A DNA stretch of 64,000 nt from G963663365 sp963663365 (GTDB lineage Bacteria > Hinthialibacterota > Hinthialibacteria > Hinthialibacterales > G963663365): the NCBI GenBank assembly GCA_963663365.2, contig CAXXIH010000008.1, forward strand, positions 186,001 through 250,000. The letters run 5' to 3'. Shown here piece after piece: positions 18,420 to 27,426 of this stretch. Within the stretch, counting starts at the first letter, position 1, and each line of letters opens with the position of its first letter. The notes under the pieces are model-generated. The model did not search any database. It was given only the letters and a program-made list of their open reading frames with translations, and had not been told where the DNA came from. The position numbers and the translations under genes are program-made.

Positions 18420-20069
18420 ATGCGTGTAAATATAGATTTTCACAGCAAGATCATTTGGGGCCTCATAGGGCTATGCCTGTGGGCAGGATGCGCCTCCAGT
18501 GGCTTAATCCCGGCAAAATCCAGCCACCAAAGCAAAGGAACCAAAACGGTTGAACGGACAATCACGATCAAGGTCATCGATCCGGCCGGAAAGGCGGTTC
18601 CGAAAGATGCTATCGGCGAGCTTTATCTGCTGGATGAAGACTGGAATCCGATCCCCAACGCAGAAGCAGGCCGGAGTGATGGCCTAGTAACGTTTAGGCC
18701 AATTACAACCTCCCACACGGTGGCATTCTCCTACAAGATGGAAGTTCCTGAATTCGGGCGCTTCGTATTTTATGCGGACAATGGCGGCAGCGGGTATGAC
18801 CTTAAGGGTATCGAAATCCTCGAATTGGATATTCTTCAGGAACTGGCTCACAGCCGGTTGTTGAATGCCGAAAAGGCCGCACAGGCCTATAAAGAAACCG
18901 GAGCGCTGTCCCAAGAAACCACAGTCCGTCTGGGCCGTGCCCGCTCGGCATGGGAGACCTCAAAAACCGTAGAAGGCGCGGAACGATATGGAGCGTTCTT
19001 TAATACCTTACGAGAAGCCGGACTCGGATCCGAAAGCCTGGCTGTGGAAACAGCCAAGTATGAAATCTCACATTTTGAACAACCGCGCACCGATTTTCAT
19101 TTTGGGGCGGGCGCCTTTTTGAATCGCAGCAACACACCGGAACGGAATGCCGTTGTTGAACGTTTTGCGACAGATATCAGTGTCCCCTTTTATGGATGGG
19201 CCGGTGCAGATCCAGCAGAACTTTCACAGTTCACAACAATCGACGACATTCTCAAATGGGCCTATCCGGCGGGTCTGCATGTAAAAGGAGAACCCTTGTT
19301 CTGGATGCACACAGAAAATGGACCTCCCGATGAATATAAGGACCTGCCCGCAGAACTAATGATGAACTTTGCGGAGTTTCGCGTGCGCAATATCGTGAGC
19401 GCATTCCGGGGCCAAATTAGAACCTGGCATGTCATCGAAGAGGCTCATGACTGGGCGAATGCATACGGGTATAGCCAAGACGAGCTGATTGCCATTACAC
19501 AGGCATGTGTATTAGGCGCCAAAAAGGCTGATCCTTCATCGGTGGCGATTGTTAATTGCTCCCATTTGCGAGGTGAGTACCGGCTGGAAAAAGACCGCAC
19601 CAATGCTCCGGCGATGACGCCCTATCAATACCTGCAACGGTGCATCAATGCGGAAATACCTTTTGATGCGATCGGTCTAAAAATGCCCTATATGGATATG
19701 GACCTATTTGAATGCAAACGCCTTCTGGATCGGTATGCAAGGCTTGGCAAACCGTTACGCATCACCTATTTCGAGGTTCCGAATTCCGGTGAATCCATGG
19801 CCTGGCACGGTGTATGGAACGAGGAACTTCAGGCCGAATTTGTTGAGGCATTCGCAACCATTGCCTATGCTCACCCTTCGGTATTTGAATTAACCTACCG
19901 GAATCTCATTGAACCGACATTTCCACGGAACATGGGGATTGTGCGTGATGATTTCACCCCGCTTCCCGCGTTTGAGCGTTTAATGAAGTTGCGGGAAAGC
20001 TGGATGAATCCCCCCTTGGCTGAAAGCAGTCAAACAGCAGAGCCAAATACAGAAACAAAAGAGAAGTAA
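18420..20069 (+). CDS. GH10-like glycosidase lipoprotein
   Basis: About 549 residues from the preferred ATG at 18420, which starts a signal ending in a lipobox-like LWAGC. Upstream in-frame ATGs at 18249 and 18372 would place that signal internally. An N-terminal beta domain of about 150 residues (TITIKVIDPAGKAVPKD) precedes a barrel that resembles GH10 xylanases: AYPAGLHVKGEPLFWMH parallels the GH10 histidine motif, TWHVIEEAHDWAN carries the acid/base Glu (GH10 has VNEA), and LRITYFEVPNSGE places a Glu where GH10 has TELD. A plant-type xylanase is not proven; the substrate may be another beta-glycan. No sugar-uptake genes adjoin it. Confidence 0.72.
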   Translation: MRVNIDFHSKIIWGLIGLCLWAGCASSGLIPAKSSHQSKGTKTVERTITIKVIDPAGKAVPKDAIGELYLLDEDWNPIPNAEAGRSDGLVTFRPITTSHTVAFSYKMEVPEFGRFVFYADNGGSGYDLKGIEILELDILQELAHSRLLNAEKAAQAYKETGALSQETTVRLGRARSAWETSKTVEGAERYGAFFNTLREAGLGSESLAVETAKYEISHFEQPRTDFHFGAGAFLNRSNTPERNAVVERFATDISVPFYGWAGADPAELSQFTTIDDILKWAYPAGLHVKGEPLFWMHTENGPPDEYKDLPAELMMNFAEFRVRNIVSAFRGQIRTWHVIEEAHDWANAYGYSQDELIAITQACVLGAKKADPSSVAIVNCSHLRGEYRLEKDRTNAPAMTPYQYLQRCINAEIPFDAIGLKMPYMDMDLFECKRLLDRYARLGKPLRITYFEVPNSGESMAWHGVWNEELQAEFVEAFATIAYAHPSVFELTYRNLIEPTFPRNMGIVRDDFTPLPAFERLMKLRESWMNPPLAESSQTAEPNTETKEK

Positions 20070-20118
20070 TTATTCATTGGTTGATAAAACGAATCCGCTT
20101 CGACATTACGGTCTTTAA

Positions 20119-20820
20119 TCAGCTACAGTCCTCTTGGACAATATCAGCCACTTGAAGCAGGTTGGTTACGAGCCGGTAGCCGTCCGGTTCGAGGTGGGTG
20201 TAATGATCAAAATGGTCCACAAGAATCGGTTTCCAACCAGCCGCCTGTGCGCCGGCAACATCCTTGTCGATCCGGTCGCCCACATACCATGGCGGGTTTC
20301 CATTCCATCCCATTTTTCTGAGCGCGGCCTGGAATATTGAAGCATCCGGTTTTTCTACGCCGACCTCATAAGAGGCTACACAAACCTCGAAATAGTCCCT
20401 CAGCCCCAGATTTCCGAGTACATTTTCAAACGTATCATCCCAGTTGCTAATCACGCCTAAAGGGAATCCATCCGCTCTGAGACGGTCTAAGAGCGGCAAT
20501 GTCTCGGGAAACAGCCGTAACGCTTTGCCGCTACGCCAAACAGACCAGAGTTCATTGGAGGCCAACTCGGTATCACCGGGGAAGCGGAGTTCATCCAACA
20601 ACCGGGCATAAAGGTGACGCCACCAGGCCTCAAATGCCTCAAGATCGGCCGTCGATGCCCGCTGCATGCTTTGCGCAAGTTGATGGGCGGTTTGCCGTAC
20701 GATCTCCTCCTCAACCTGATGCCCGGCTTCGTCGCAGATTCGCACAACCTGTTCGTGCAGCGTTCTACGCGCAAAAACCAAGGTGTCGCCGATGTCGAAG
20801 AAGATAGGTGGCCTGTTCAT
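20119..20820 (-). CDS. HAD-superfamily hydrolase, REG-2/HDHD3-like
   Basis: A 233-residue class I HAD protein. Motif I reads FFDIGDTLVF, so the nucleophile Asp is present but the second Asp of the usual DxD is Gly. Motif II is LGVISNWDDTFE, motif III GVEKPDASIFQAAL and motif IV WYVGDRIDKDVAGAQAAGW. This pattern matches REG-2-like HADs, probably a phosphatase or dehalogenase-fold enzyme with unknown substrate. It follows another HAD gene on the same strand; a possible 34-residue membrane peptide lies between them with its stop overlapping this ATG. Confidence 0.88.
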   Translation of the reverse strand: MNRPPIFFDIGDTLVFARRTLHEQVVRICDEAGHQVEEEIVRQTAHQLAQSMQRASTADLEAFEAWWRHLYARLLDELRFPGDTELASNELWSVWRSGKALRLFPETLPLLDRLRADGFPLGVISNWDDTFENVLGNLGLRDYFEVCVASYEVGVEKPDASIFQAALRKMGWNGNPPWYVGDRIDKDVAGAQAAGWKPILVDHFDHYTHLEPDGYRLVTNLLQVADIVQEDCS

Positions 20821-20921
20821 GAGAGATGAGAAGATACCAATCCGATGATCATGAGCAATGCTCCCAAGATCAATAACAACAAGCAGTTGCGAAATTCAGG
20901 ACAAAAGTCATAACTCAACAA
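20817..20921 (-). CDS. Possible 34-residue single-span membrane peptide
   Basis: Reading from a TTG at 20921, this frame gives a short N-terminus, then a hydrophobic helix (CLLLLILGALLMIIGLV) and ends SSHLS. Its start lies within the end of the upstream HAD gene and its stop TGA overlaps the ATG of the downstream HAD gene (ATGA at 20817-20820), filling the whole gap between them. The overlap geometry and uninterrupted hydrophobic run suggest a real coupled small ORF; the TTG start and lack of a clear ribosome-binding site argue against it. Confidence 0.35.
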   Translation of the reverse strand: MLSYDFCPEFRNCLLLLILGALLMIIGLVSSHLS

Positions 20922-21624
20922 GTGACAATTTTTCCTGTAATTCGGAAAGTCCTCCTGTCTCGACATCCGCGGTCGCCAGATCGAGAGGCTTGCCCTTACG
21001 GTTCACATAGGCGGTTTGCAAACCGGCTCGTTGTGCACCGTAAACATCCGACAATTGATCCCCGATATGCAGCGTTTCTTCGGCGCTTGTGCCCAAAATC
21101 CGCAACGCCGTCGGAAAAAGCGGGCTCTCTTGGCTGATCTTATAGCTACGGAAAGCCTCTGAAGTGACAACTGGCCAACACAATAAACCATTACGGCGTA
21201 ATGCCGGGTAGATCATATCGTCATCGCCATCGGAGACGAGACAAATTGGGAATCGCGAATCCGCCCACTCGAGAAAAGCGCGGGCATCCGGCAGGATATC
21301 CACCTGCCCAAGTGCCAAAACCAAATTCTCCGCCGCTTGATGGGTGTCAAAAGACACCCCCGCATCAGCAGCAAGCTCGTCAAACACAACTTCAAATAAA
21401 TCAAGGATTCGGGGGAATTTTGATCGTAAAGATAGATTTTCATCTACAAAGGGGCGAAACAGTTCTCGCAACTGCGGCTCAAAGGCCTCGCCAATCTTTG
21501 AGACCACCGCATCATCCAATCCCTGGGCCACCAGAGCGCTGGCATAACCACCGTTTGCCAGCTCCTGGTCTACCAGAGTTCCATAAACATCGAGACAAAG
21601 CCCTTTGATACCTGAGGCATTCAT
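20908..21624 (-). CDS. HAD-superfamily hydrolase
   Basis: A 238-residue HAD protein with motif I LCLDVYGTLVDQE, as in L-2-haloacid dehalogenase-like (type II) members, motif II ICLVSDGDDDMIYP, a Lys in FRSYKISQESPLFP and motif IV LHIGDQLSDVYGAQRAGLQ. The second Asp of motif I is replaced by Tyr, which in this family usually goes with dehalogenase or phosphatase activity not needing the standard DxD. Substrate unknown. Probably co-transcribed with the following HAD gene. Confidence 0.88.
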   Translation of the reverse strand: MNASGIKGLCLDVYGTLVDQELANGGYASALVAQGLDDAVVSKIGEAFEPQLRELFRPFVDENLSLRSKFPRILDLFEVVFDELAADAGVSFDTHQAAENLVLALGQVDILPDARAFLEWADSRFPICLVSDGDDDMIYPALRRNGLLCWPVVTSEAFRSYKISQESPLFPTALRILGTSAEETLHIGDQLSDVYGAQRAGLQTAYVNRKGKPLDLATADVETGGLSELQEKLSLVEL

Positions 21625-21756
21625 GAGTTATCATTATGTATAGAGATGTGTATTCTCTCCGAGAGTACATGAACTGAAAAAATGATCAAAATTACCCCGT
21701 CGAATCCAACTTTTACGGGTTAAGAGTCACTTTCTAATAAGGGCGGAATTGAAAGC

Positions 21757-22332
21757 ATGAGTGAAGCGCCGGACGCCGATCTCGTACAGCAAACGATCCG
21801 GGGGGATCGCGAGGCATTTAGGCCGCTGGTAACACGTTACCAGGAGCGAGTCTATTTGCTTGCCACAAGTTGGCTTCGCGATCCGTCAGATGCCCAGGAT
21901 GTCACCCAGGAGACATTTTATGTCGCCTACCGGCATCTACCCGAATTGCGAGATTCCGCCAAATTCAGTTCGTGGCTGTTTGGCATCACACGTAACTTAT
22001 GCCATGTGTGGATGCGCAAACGCCGAATCGTTGATGAGTGTGTCCCGCTTGAAGATGTTGAAAACCAACTGCAGGTCGAGCCTTCCGGCCCCTATGGAGG
22101 ATCATTCGGTCTCGGTGAGACCCGTGAGGAGCTGTTAAATCTGCTTCATGCCGGTCTGAATGCCTTACCCGATAAATATCAAATCCTTTTGCGGCTTAAA
22201 TATCTATCCGGCGTTTCTTACCACGAGATTGCAGAAATGCTCGATTTGCCGGAGGCAACGATAAAATCGCGGCTATTTGAGGCTAGGCGAATACTGCGGG
22301 AAAAGATACTTGCCGGTGATTTGTCCGGCTGA
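21757..22332 (+). CDS. RNA polymerase sigma factor, ECF subfamily
   Basis: A 191-residue sigma-70 family protein with region 2 (LVTRYQERVYLLATSWL, DAQDVTQETFYVAYRHL, FSSWLFGITRNLCHVWMRK) and region 4 (LLRLKYLSGVSYHEIAEML, LPEATIKSRLFEARRIL), lacking regions 1 and 3, which defines ECF factors. The adjacent downstream gene encodes a zinc-finger, membrane-anchored FecR-type protein, its probable anti-sigma/sensor partner. The regulon cannot be seen here. Confidence 0.95.
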   Translation: MSEAPDADLVQQTIRGDREAFRPLVTRYQERVYLLATSWLRDPSDAQDVTQETFYVAYRHLPELRDSAKFSSWLFGITRNLCHVWMRKRRIVDECVPLEDVENQLQVEPSGPYGGSFGLGETREELLNLLHAGLNALPDKYQILLRLKYLSGVSYHEIAEMLDLPEATIKSRLFEARRILREKILAGDLSG

Positions 22333-22386
22333 AAGCGGCTAGATCCATTCGGCTGCAATGATCAGACGAATGGTTGGAGTTACTTA

Positions 22387-23424
22387 ATGTGGTCTGAAGC
22401 GTGTTTCAGCGAGTGGGAGCAGGAGATACTGCTCTATCTTGACAACGAGCTGAGCCCGGAATCCCGGACCCGCCTCGAAGGGCACTTGAATCGTTGTGTC
22501 CATTGCCGCCGATTTGTTGAGGACCAGCGCCGTTTCGAATCAGAGTTGGGATTCGATCTGCGTCTTAAACAGCGTTCCCATACGCTGCCTAACGACTTTA
22601 CAGAAAAGATAATCGAAAACTTACCGGGAATGCTGCCGCTTCACCGCTGGCAGCGCCTGCGTCTATTTTGGGAACAAACATGGTGCCCCCAACACTGGTG
22701 GCAATTCACCGTTCGCCATGCCGCAGTCGTAATCTCACTCTTTTTACTAATCGTTATTGGGGGTGGTTCTTTCTTTTTAAATATCCCGGAAGAGGATTAC
22801 GATGTCCGGGTAATTCAGGTAGCAAAAAAAGCCTTTTTAATACCTTTAGGCGAACCGATCACCAACACCGCCAAAGAAAAAGTAATGTATCGTTTGCCCG
22901 ATAATTCGCATATCATCGTCCAACCTGATTCGAGTTTTCGTATCGATGCTTATCAGCATCAAGGTGATGACCGGGCATTATCAATGTCACGAGGGGAAAT
23001 TTGGTGCGATGTATTACCTTCGGATGAAGGATTTTCCGTAACGACTCCTCACGCTATTGTCCGGGTTATGGGGACACGTTTTTCGGTCAAAGTGACATCG
23101 GCTGAAACAAAGGTCGAGGTTGTGGAGGGCCAAGTTCTAATCGAAAAACGTGAAGGCGGTTTACCCAAAACCGCCGCGGTACGCTCCGGACATCATTCCT
23201 CCGTTCCGCGCCGGGGAAGGATTCGCGTGCCCGCACGGTTGGATCAAGAACGGATTAAAGAGATTCAGGTTGCCTTTGTCCGCATCGATGAATTCCGCAC
23301 TCTTTATGAAGAACTGCACGCGCCCAAGGATAAGTCGACTTCAGAAGCCGCCGATTTATTTAATCAGAATCCGGGCAATGAACCGGGCAGACATAAAGAT
23401 CCGCCGCTTTTCCTTGTCCCCTAA
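22387..23424 (+). CDS. Membrane anti-sigma factor with FecR domain
   Basis: A 345-residue protein 54 bp after the ECF sigma gene. The N-terminal cytoplasmic part has an anti-sigma zinc-finger (LEGHLNRCVHCRRFVEDQ; His-x3-Cys-x2-Cys). One membrane helix follows (AAVVISLFLLIVIGGGSFFL). The periplasmic half is a FecR domain: YRLPDNSHIIVQPDSSFRID, SRGEIWCDVLPSDE, TPHAIVRVMGTRFSVKV, VEVVEGQVLI. By family knowledge it holds the sigma factor until a periplasmic signal arrives. No TonB receptor gene adjoins it, unlike classical Fec systems. Confidence 0.92.
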   Translation: MWSEACFSEWEQEILLYLDNELSPESRTRLEGHLNRCVHCRRFVEDQRRFESELGFDLRLKQRSHTLPNDFTEKIIENLPGMLPLHRWQRLRLFWEQTWCPQHWWQFTVRHAAVVISLFLLIVIGGGSFFLNIPEEDYDVRVIQVAKKAFLIPLGEPITNTAKEKVMYRLPDNSHIIVQPDSSFRIDAYQHQGDDRALSMSRGEIWCDVLPSDEGFSVTTPHAIVRVMGTRFSVKVTSAETKVEVVEGQVLIEKREGGLPKTAAVRSGHHSSVPRRGRIRVPARLDQERIKEIQVAFVRIDEFRTLYEELHAPKDKSTSEAADLFNQNPGNEPGRHKDPPLFLVP

Positions 23425-23738
23425 GGATTTGTGTTAATAGTGGCTCCATAAATTCAATATCAGCCGGCAAACATAAATACAACCGGCATATTGACTCTTG
23501 CGTGTTTCAAGAGTCCGCACCTGCTGTCCCCTTTAATCTAATCGCAGTTCTCTATCGCTTATGAAATTCATAATTTCATAGGTAATTTCCTTTATGTATT
23601 CATACTGGTATCGATTTCCACACCAATACCTGGAAGTTCACAAAGCCCACGATATTGCCGGAATCTTTTGGCAGAAAAAAACGGGGGATAGCAAAATGCC
23701 ATCCCCCGTAAGAGTCACTTTATAAGTGCAAGTGAATT
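23425..23738. other. Intergenic region between convergent genes
   Basis: About 314 bp between the anti-sigma gene and the secreted protein. Apart from the minus-strand terminator at 23675-23709 I see no gene, RNA or repeat. The stretch 23530-23640 is AT-rich without recognisable structure. Confidence 0.4.
23675..23709 (-). terminator. Intrinsic terminator of the secreted-protein gene
   Basis: On the minus strand a stem ACGGGGGAT / ATCCCCCGT with an 11-base internal segment is followed directly by seven T residues, 30 bases past the stop of the gene at 23739. A strong Rho-independent terminator. Confidence 0.9.
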
Positions 23739-25211
23739 TTAGTGAAGCATATAATCTTCAACGCCGGCTTCACCATACTCAAACACACGAGCGGTCAACA
23801 GGTTAGGACCGTTACCACCCGGCCATGAGTTTGTGCTTTCCCATGCCACGGCAATTTTGTTGCCACGCCAGGCAACGCGGCCACGGCGGGCTTGACCTTC
23901 TTGGGCATCACCACTGAAGCGATCATCAACCGAGAAGATATCCGTGGCGGGTGTGCCATCTGCATTGAAAATACGAGCCATTAGGAGACGGTCGCCAAAG
24001 AGCGCATAATCATCATCAAAGACGATGATGAAGCTGCCATCGGGGCCAACAGCACAGTCGACGCGGTCGCAGTTGATATCAGCAAAACCATCGGATACCA
24101 GGATCGGACCGACAACGAGGTTTCCACTGGCGTCAAAAGCAGCGGCATAGACTTCAGTACCGGTGATGCCATCAACATCCGTCTTGCCTGTGATGACAAT
24201 GCGATCATTGGCATTGGAATCGAAGCCCATGCCATCACCACGGCCACCGTTATTCAGCACGGCGCCGACATTAACACCTTCTCCGTCGACAAACGTGTAA
24301 TCGGCCATATCGATATCGCCCGTAACCGGGTTGCCATCGTTGTCAAAAATACGCATTTTGATGGTATCGGCGGCAACGCGGCAGGCAAAACCATTTGCAA
24401 GCGGAGCGATACCATGCCAGGATTCTGCCTTCCCATCATACTCAAGCACACGGCTGATATTGGAGCCGAATTGTTGGCCCGGCAAAACGACCGAAACTGC
24501 AACGCCATTTTCGACAGCCGACATGTTCATGGGCGCAGTCACATTCGCATCTTTCTGACGGCTTTCATTCATGAAAGCATAGCTTCCATTCGATAGATAG
24601 CACCAATCCGCGATACGGACACTTCCGACCGGTTGCGCGAACTCATCGGTAATACCACAAATGATAGGAACGATCGGAGTCATATCCGCTTGATAGAGCT
24701 GAACGCATGGACTATCCGGACCACGTCCTTCATCATCTTCCATCAGGTCGGCAAGCGAATCAACAAGACGACCTGAATTCTCGGGAAATCCCCATGCAGA
24801 AGAACCCATGCCAAAACCATCACCAAAATAGTTGGCTCTGACTTTGGGACCCCAGCCGGAATTGTCATCTGTGGGTGCGCCATCGTCGAAGTAGTACGAG
24901 CTAACATTGTTGTCTTCAAAATCACTGGCCCAGGGAAGGTTATTCAGGCTCAGATCGTATGCGCGAATACCTGCGCCAACCTCTACGCTATCGTCTTCCC
25001 AACCAATGATGACTTTGCCATCACTCGTAATATCAATTCCGAGACTTTCGAGATTGTCATCGGTATGGTAAAGATCTTCGGTCAGAACAGTTGTACTCGT
25101 AAGCGGGGTAACACCAACTGTTGTGGGATCCTCGACGGGGTAAAAGTCTTGTGCGATTGCAGGTGTGATAGCAAACGCCAAACCTGCAACTACGAATAAT
25201 AGCTTCTTCAT
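23739..25211 (-). CDS. Large secreted protein of unknown function with C-terminal GVEDYML tail
   Basis: A 490-residue protein with a clear signal peptide (MKKLLFVVAGLAFAITPAIA) and GGAG 8 bases before the ATG. The mature part is acidic and rich in Asn, Asp and Gly, and is built of repeating beta-strand units of the kind seen in propeller-like proteins: DITSDGKVIIGWEDDS, GPDGSFIIVFDDDYALFGD, NKIAVAWESTNSWPGG, each ending in a strand such as LTARVFEYG. I do not recognise a named family. The C-terminus EAGVEDYMLH resembles that of the decahaem cytochrome encoded at 38702 (TGVEDWMLSK). Monocistronic: its own terminator follows and a 464-bp region precedes. Confidence 0.85.
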   Translation of the reverse strand: MKKLLFVVAGLAFAITPAIAQDFYPVEDPTTVGVTPLTSTTVLTEDLYHTDDNLESLGIDITSDGKVIIGWEDDSVEVGAGIRAYDLSLNNLPWASDFEDNNVSSYYFDDGAPTDDNSGWGPKVRANYFGDGFGMGSSAWGFPENSGRLVDSLADLMEDDEGRGPDSPCVQLYQADMTPIVPIICGITDEFAQPVGSVRIADWCYLSNGSYAFMNESRQKDANVTAPMNMSAVENGVAVSVVLPGQQFGSNISRVLEYDGKAESWHGIAPLANGFACRVAADTIKMRIFDNDGNPVTGDIDMADYTFVDGEGVNVGAVLNNGGRGDGMGFDSNANDRIVITGKTDVDGITGTEVYAAAFDASGNLVVGPILVSDGFADINCDRVDCAVGPDGSFIIVFDDDYALFGDRLLMARIFNADGTPATDIFSVDDRFSGDAQEGQARRGRVAWRGNKIAVAWESTNSWPGGNGPNLLTARVFEYGEAGVEDYMLH

Positions 25212-25675
25212 ATGTTTCTCTCCACATTACCTTCAACCGGCATTCTTTCAGATACCGGGTGTCCCATTGTTAACGCTCCAAACAACTACCAATTGGAGCC
25301 CAAAATAATTTACCGGCAACCACCGGATGCTACACAACCACCTCCTTTCATCGCACGAACTTTATCATCAACTGCCGAGACGACAGTAAATTTCACCGCA
25401 CGCTCACAGATCGTTGGCGGAACGAGAGCAATATGTTTGGAACAACGGCATATATACCGCGACACGTATCCCTTGCTGACAACAATATATTGAATAACGC
25501 CCAAGTGACTGTCAAGATGAGTTATGGGGATAATCCGTTGCAGCCCACCGCGTCTCCCGGGAAGTGAATACACCCCATAGGGCATGAGAGGGTATTTTTC
25601 GCGAATCCGGACTTTTTCATCTGAAAGACAAGAACATGCTACAATTCACGAAATGTAACAGGAGCAGCGAAGGCA
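25212..25675. other. Long divergent intergenic region
   Basis: 464 bp between the secreted protein (minus) and the sugar-isomerase-like gene (plus). Frames of about 90 codons exist on both strands but look random and lack ribosome-binding sites. A 7-bp inverted repeat (GCTCCAA at 25275-25281 with TTGGAGC at 25293-25299) lies in the leader of the minus-strand gene. Promoters for both genes must be here; I cannot point to them. Confidence 0.4.
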
Positions 25676-26614
25676 ATGCACAAATTATCAAGGCGAAATT
25701 TCATACGCACCGCCGGCGCCTTATCGGTGGTGGGCTCACTGGCTGGAAACCTGCCGGTTAACGCAAAGGAGACTGCTATGTTGAGACTTGGAGGTCCGGT
25801 TCACGAGAAATACGAATCACCTGAAGAATGGGTAGCAAACCTGAAACGCCTCGGATATCGAGGGGCATACTGCCCGGTCGAAGCCAGTGCATCTGATGAC
25901 ACTGTGCAAGCCTATGCAAAAGCGGCTAAGGCGGCCGATATTCTCATCGCCGAAGTTGGGGCATGGAGCAATCCAATCAGTCAAAATGATACAGAACGCA
26001 AAGATGCACTTGAAAAATGTAAAAAACAACTAGAACTCGCAGACCGTATCGGAGCAGCCTGCTGTGTAAATATCGCCGGTTCTCGTGGCGCAAAATGGGA
26101 TGGCCACGATCCCGAAAATCTCACAAAGCAAACCTTTGACATCATTGTCGAAACCGTTCGTGACATCATCGATTCAGTTTCACCACGCCGGACATTCTAC
26201 ACATTAGAGACAATGCCTTGGATGTATCCGGATTCGCCAGATGCGTATGTCAGACTTATCAAAGCGATCGACCGTAGCCAATTTGCCGCGCACCTCGATC
26301 CCGTCAATTTGATTTGCAGCCCACAACGCTATTACAGCAATGCCGAGATTATCCGGGAATGTTTCGAAAAACTCGGCCCCTATTTTAAAAGCTGTCATGC
26401 CAAAGATATTCTGCTGGACCAACGCTTGACCGTGCATCTAGATGAAGTTCGCCCGGGTTTAGGTAATATTGATTATGGTTGCTTTTTGAAAGAACTAAAA
26501 AAACTTCCACATGATGTCCCACTTATGCTGGAGCATCTCCCCAATGCCGAAGAATACAAACTGGCTGCGGAACACATTCGCTCGGTGGCGGCAAAAAACA
26601 ACCTGACGATTTGA
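25676..26614 (+). CDS. Tat-exported sugar phosphate isomerase/epimerase-like barrel
   Basis: A 312-residue protein with a good twin-arginine signal (LSRRNFIRTAGALSVVGSLA) and then an AP-endonuclease-2/xylose-isomerase-type TIM barrel: LKRLGYRGAYCPVEA, ADRIGAACCVNIAGSRGA, TFYTLETMPWMYPDSPDAY, FAAHLDPVNLICSPQRYY, SCHAKDILL, VRPGLGNIDYGCFLKEL, PLMLEHLP. The Glu, Asp, His and Glu in these strands match the metal site of the family. Substrate unknown; such exported members are common in PVC-type genomes. Downstream lies a LOG-family gene 41-53 bp away. Confidence 0.87.
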   Translation: MHKLSRRNFIRTAGALSVVGSLAGNLPVNAKETAMLRLGGPVHEKYESPEEWVANLKRLGYRGAYCPVEASASDDTVQAYAKAAKAADILIAEVGAWSNPISQNDTERKDALEKCKKQLELADRIGAACCVNIAGSRGAKWDGHDPENLTKQTFDIIVETVRDIIDSVSPRRTFYTLETMPWMYPDSPDAYVRLIKAIDRSQFAAHLDPVNLICSPQRYYSNAEIIRECFEKLGPYFKSCHAKDILLDQRLTVHLDEVRPGLGNIDYGCFLKELKKLPHDVPLMLEHLPNAEEYKLAAEHIRSVAAKNNLTI

Positions 26615-26667
26615 TACTTTTCGTCCTACTCTTTGAAAGTCAAATTTGAATTTATATGGGAAATCTC

Positions 26668-27396
26668 ATGACCGACAAACAAAATGACAGCAAGATTGTA
26701 AAAATGCACGGCCGATTGCCGGAAGGCGCCGATGGACGTCAATACCTTATCGATGAGATGGGCATTGACGATATTTGGCGCGTTTTTCGCATCATGTCTG
26801 AATTTGCGGAAGCGTTTGAAGTATTGGGCAAGCTCCCACAAGCCGTGTCGGTATTCGGCTCTGCGCGTACACCGGAGCAGCATCCTCATTACGAAAAGGC
26901 CAGAGCCCTTGCCAAGCGCCTATCTGAGGAAGGCTTCGCAATGATTACCGGCGGCGGCGGCGGGATGATGGAAGCGGCCAACCGGGGAGCCCATGAGAAC
27001 GGAGGCGTCTCGGTGGGTTTGAATATCCAGCTGCCTATGGAGCAAAAGCCGAATCCGTACCAAACCATTAGTCTGGATTTCCGCTATTTCTTCGTACGCA
27101 AAGTGATGTTGATCAAATACTCCATAGCTTTTGTAATCTTCCCCGGCGGCTTTGGCACACTCGATGAGCTCTTTGAGGCACTCACACTGATTCAAACCCG
27201 AAGAATACTGTCATTCCCGGTAATTCTATTCGATTCGACCTATTGGGGCGGCCTTTTGGATTGGATCAAGGATCGAATCTTGACCGAAGGTAATATCTCA
27301 CCAACGGACTTGGATTTGATCCAAGTCACCGATTCCATCGAGGAGGCAGTAAAGTTGGTGAAATGTTCGGGATTGATACTGAACTCGAGCGAGTAA
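26668..27396 (+). CDS. LOG-family (TIGR00730-type) Rossmann protein
   Basis: About 242 residues (246 if the ATG at 26656 is used). Motifs GFAMITGGGGGMMEAANRGA and FPGGFGTLDELFEALTLIQT are the signature of LOG/'lysine decarboxylase-like' proteins, which hydrolyse nucleoside 5'-monophosphates such as cytokinin ribotides or AMP. The N-terminal 60 residues (EMGIDDIWRVFRIMSEFAEA) form the helical extension found in the longer bacterial subgroup. It shares strand and close spacing with the upstream isomerase-like gene. Confidence 0.9.
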   Translation: MTDKQNDSKIVKMHGRLPEGADGRQYLIDEMGIDDIWRVFRIMSEFAEAFEVLGKLPQAVSVFGSARTPEQHPHYEKARALAKRLSEEGFAMITGGGGGMMEAANRGAHENGGVSVGLNIQLPMEQKPNPYQTISLDFRYFFVRKVMLIKYSIAFVIFPGGFGTLDELFEALTLIQTRRILSFPVILFDSTYWGGLLDWIKDRILTEGNISPTDLDLIQVTDSIEEAVKLVKCSGLILNSSE

Positions 27397-27426
27397 AATC
27401 AGCATCCCCGCCAACCACGTCTTGAA

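Noticed and set aside
25212..25585. Overlapping frames of about 90 codons on both strands in the divergent region
   Set aside because: No ribosome-binding site, no recognisable sequence features, and each excludes the promoters that must lie there.
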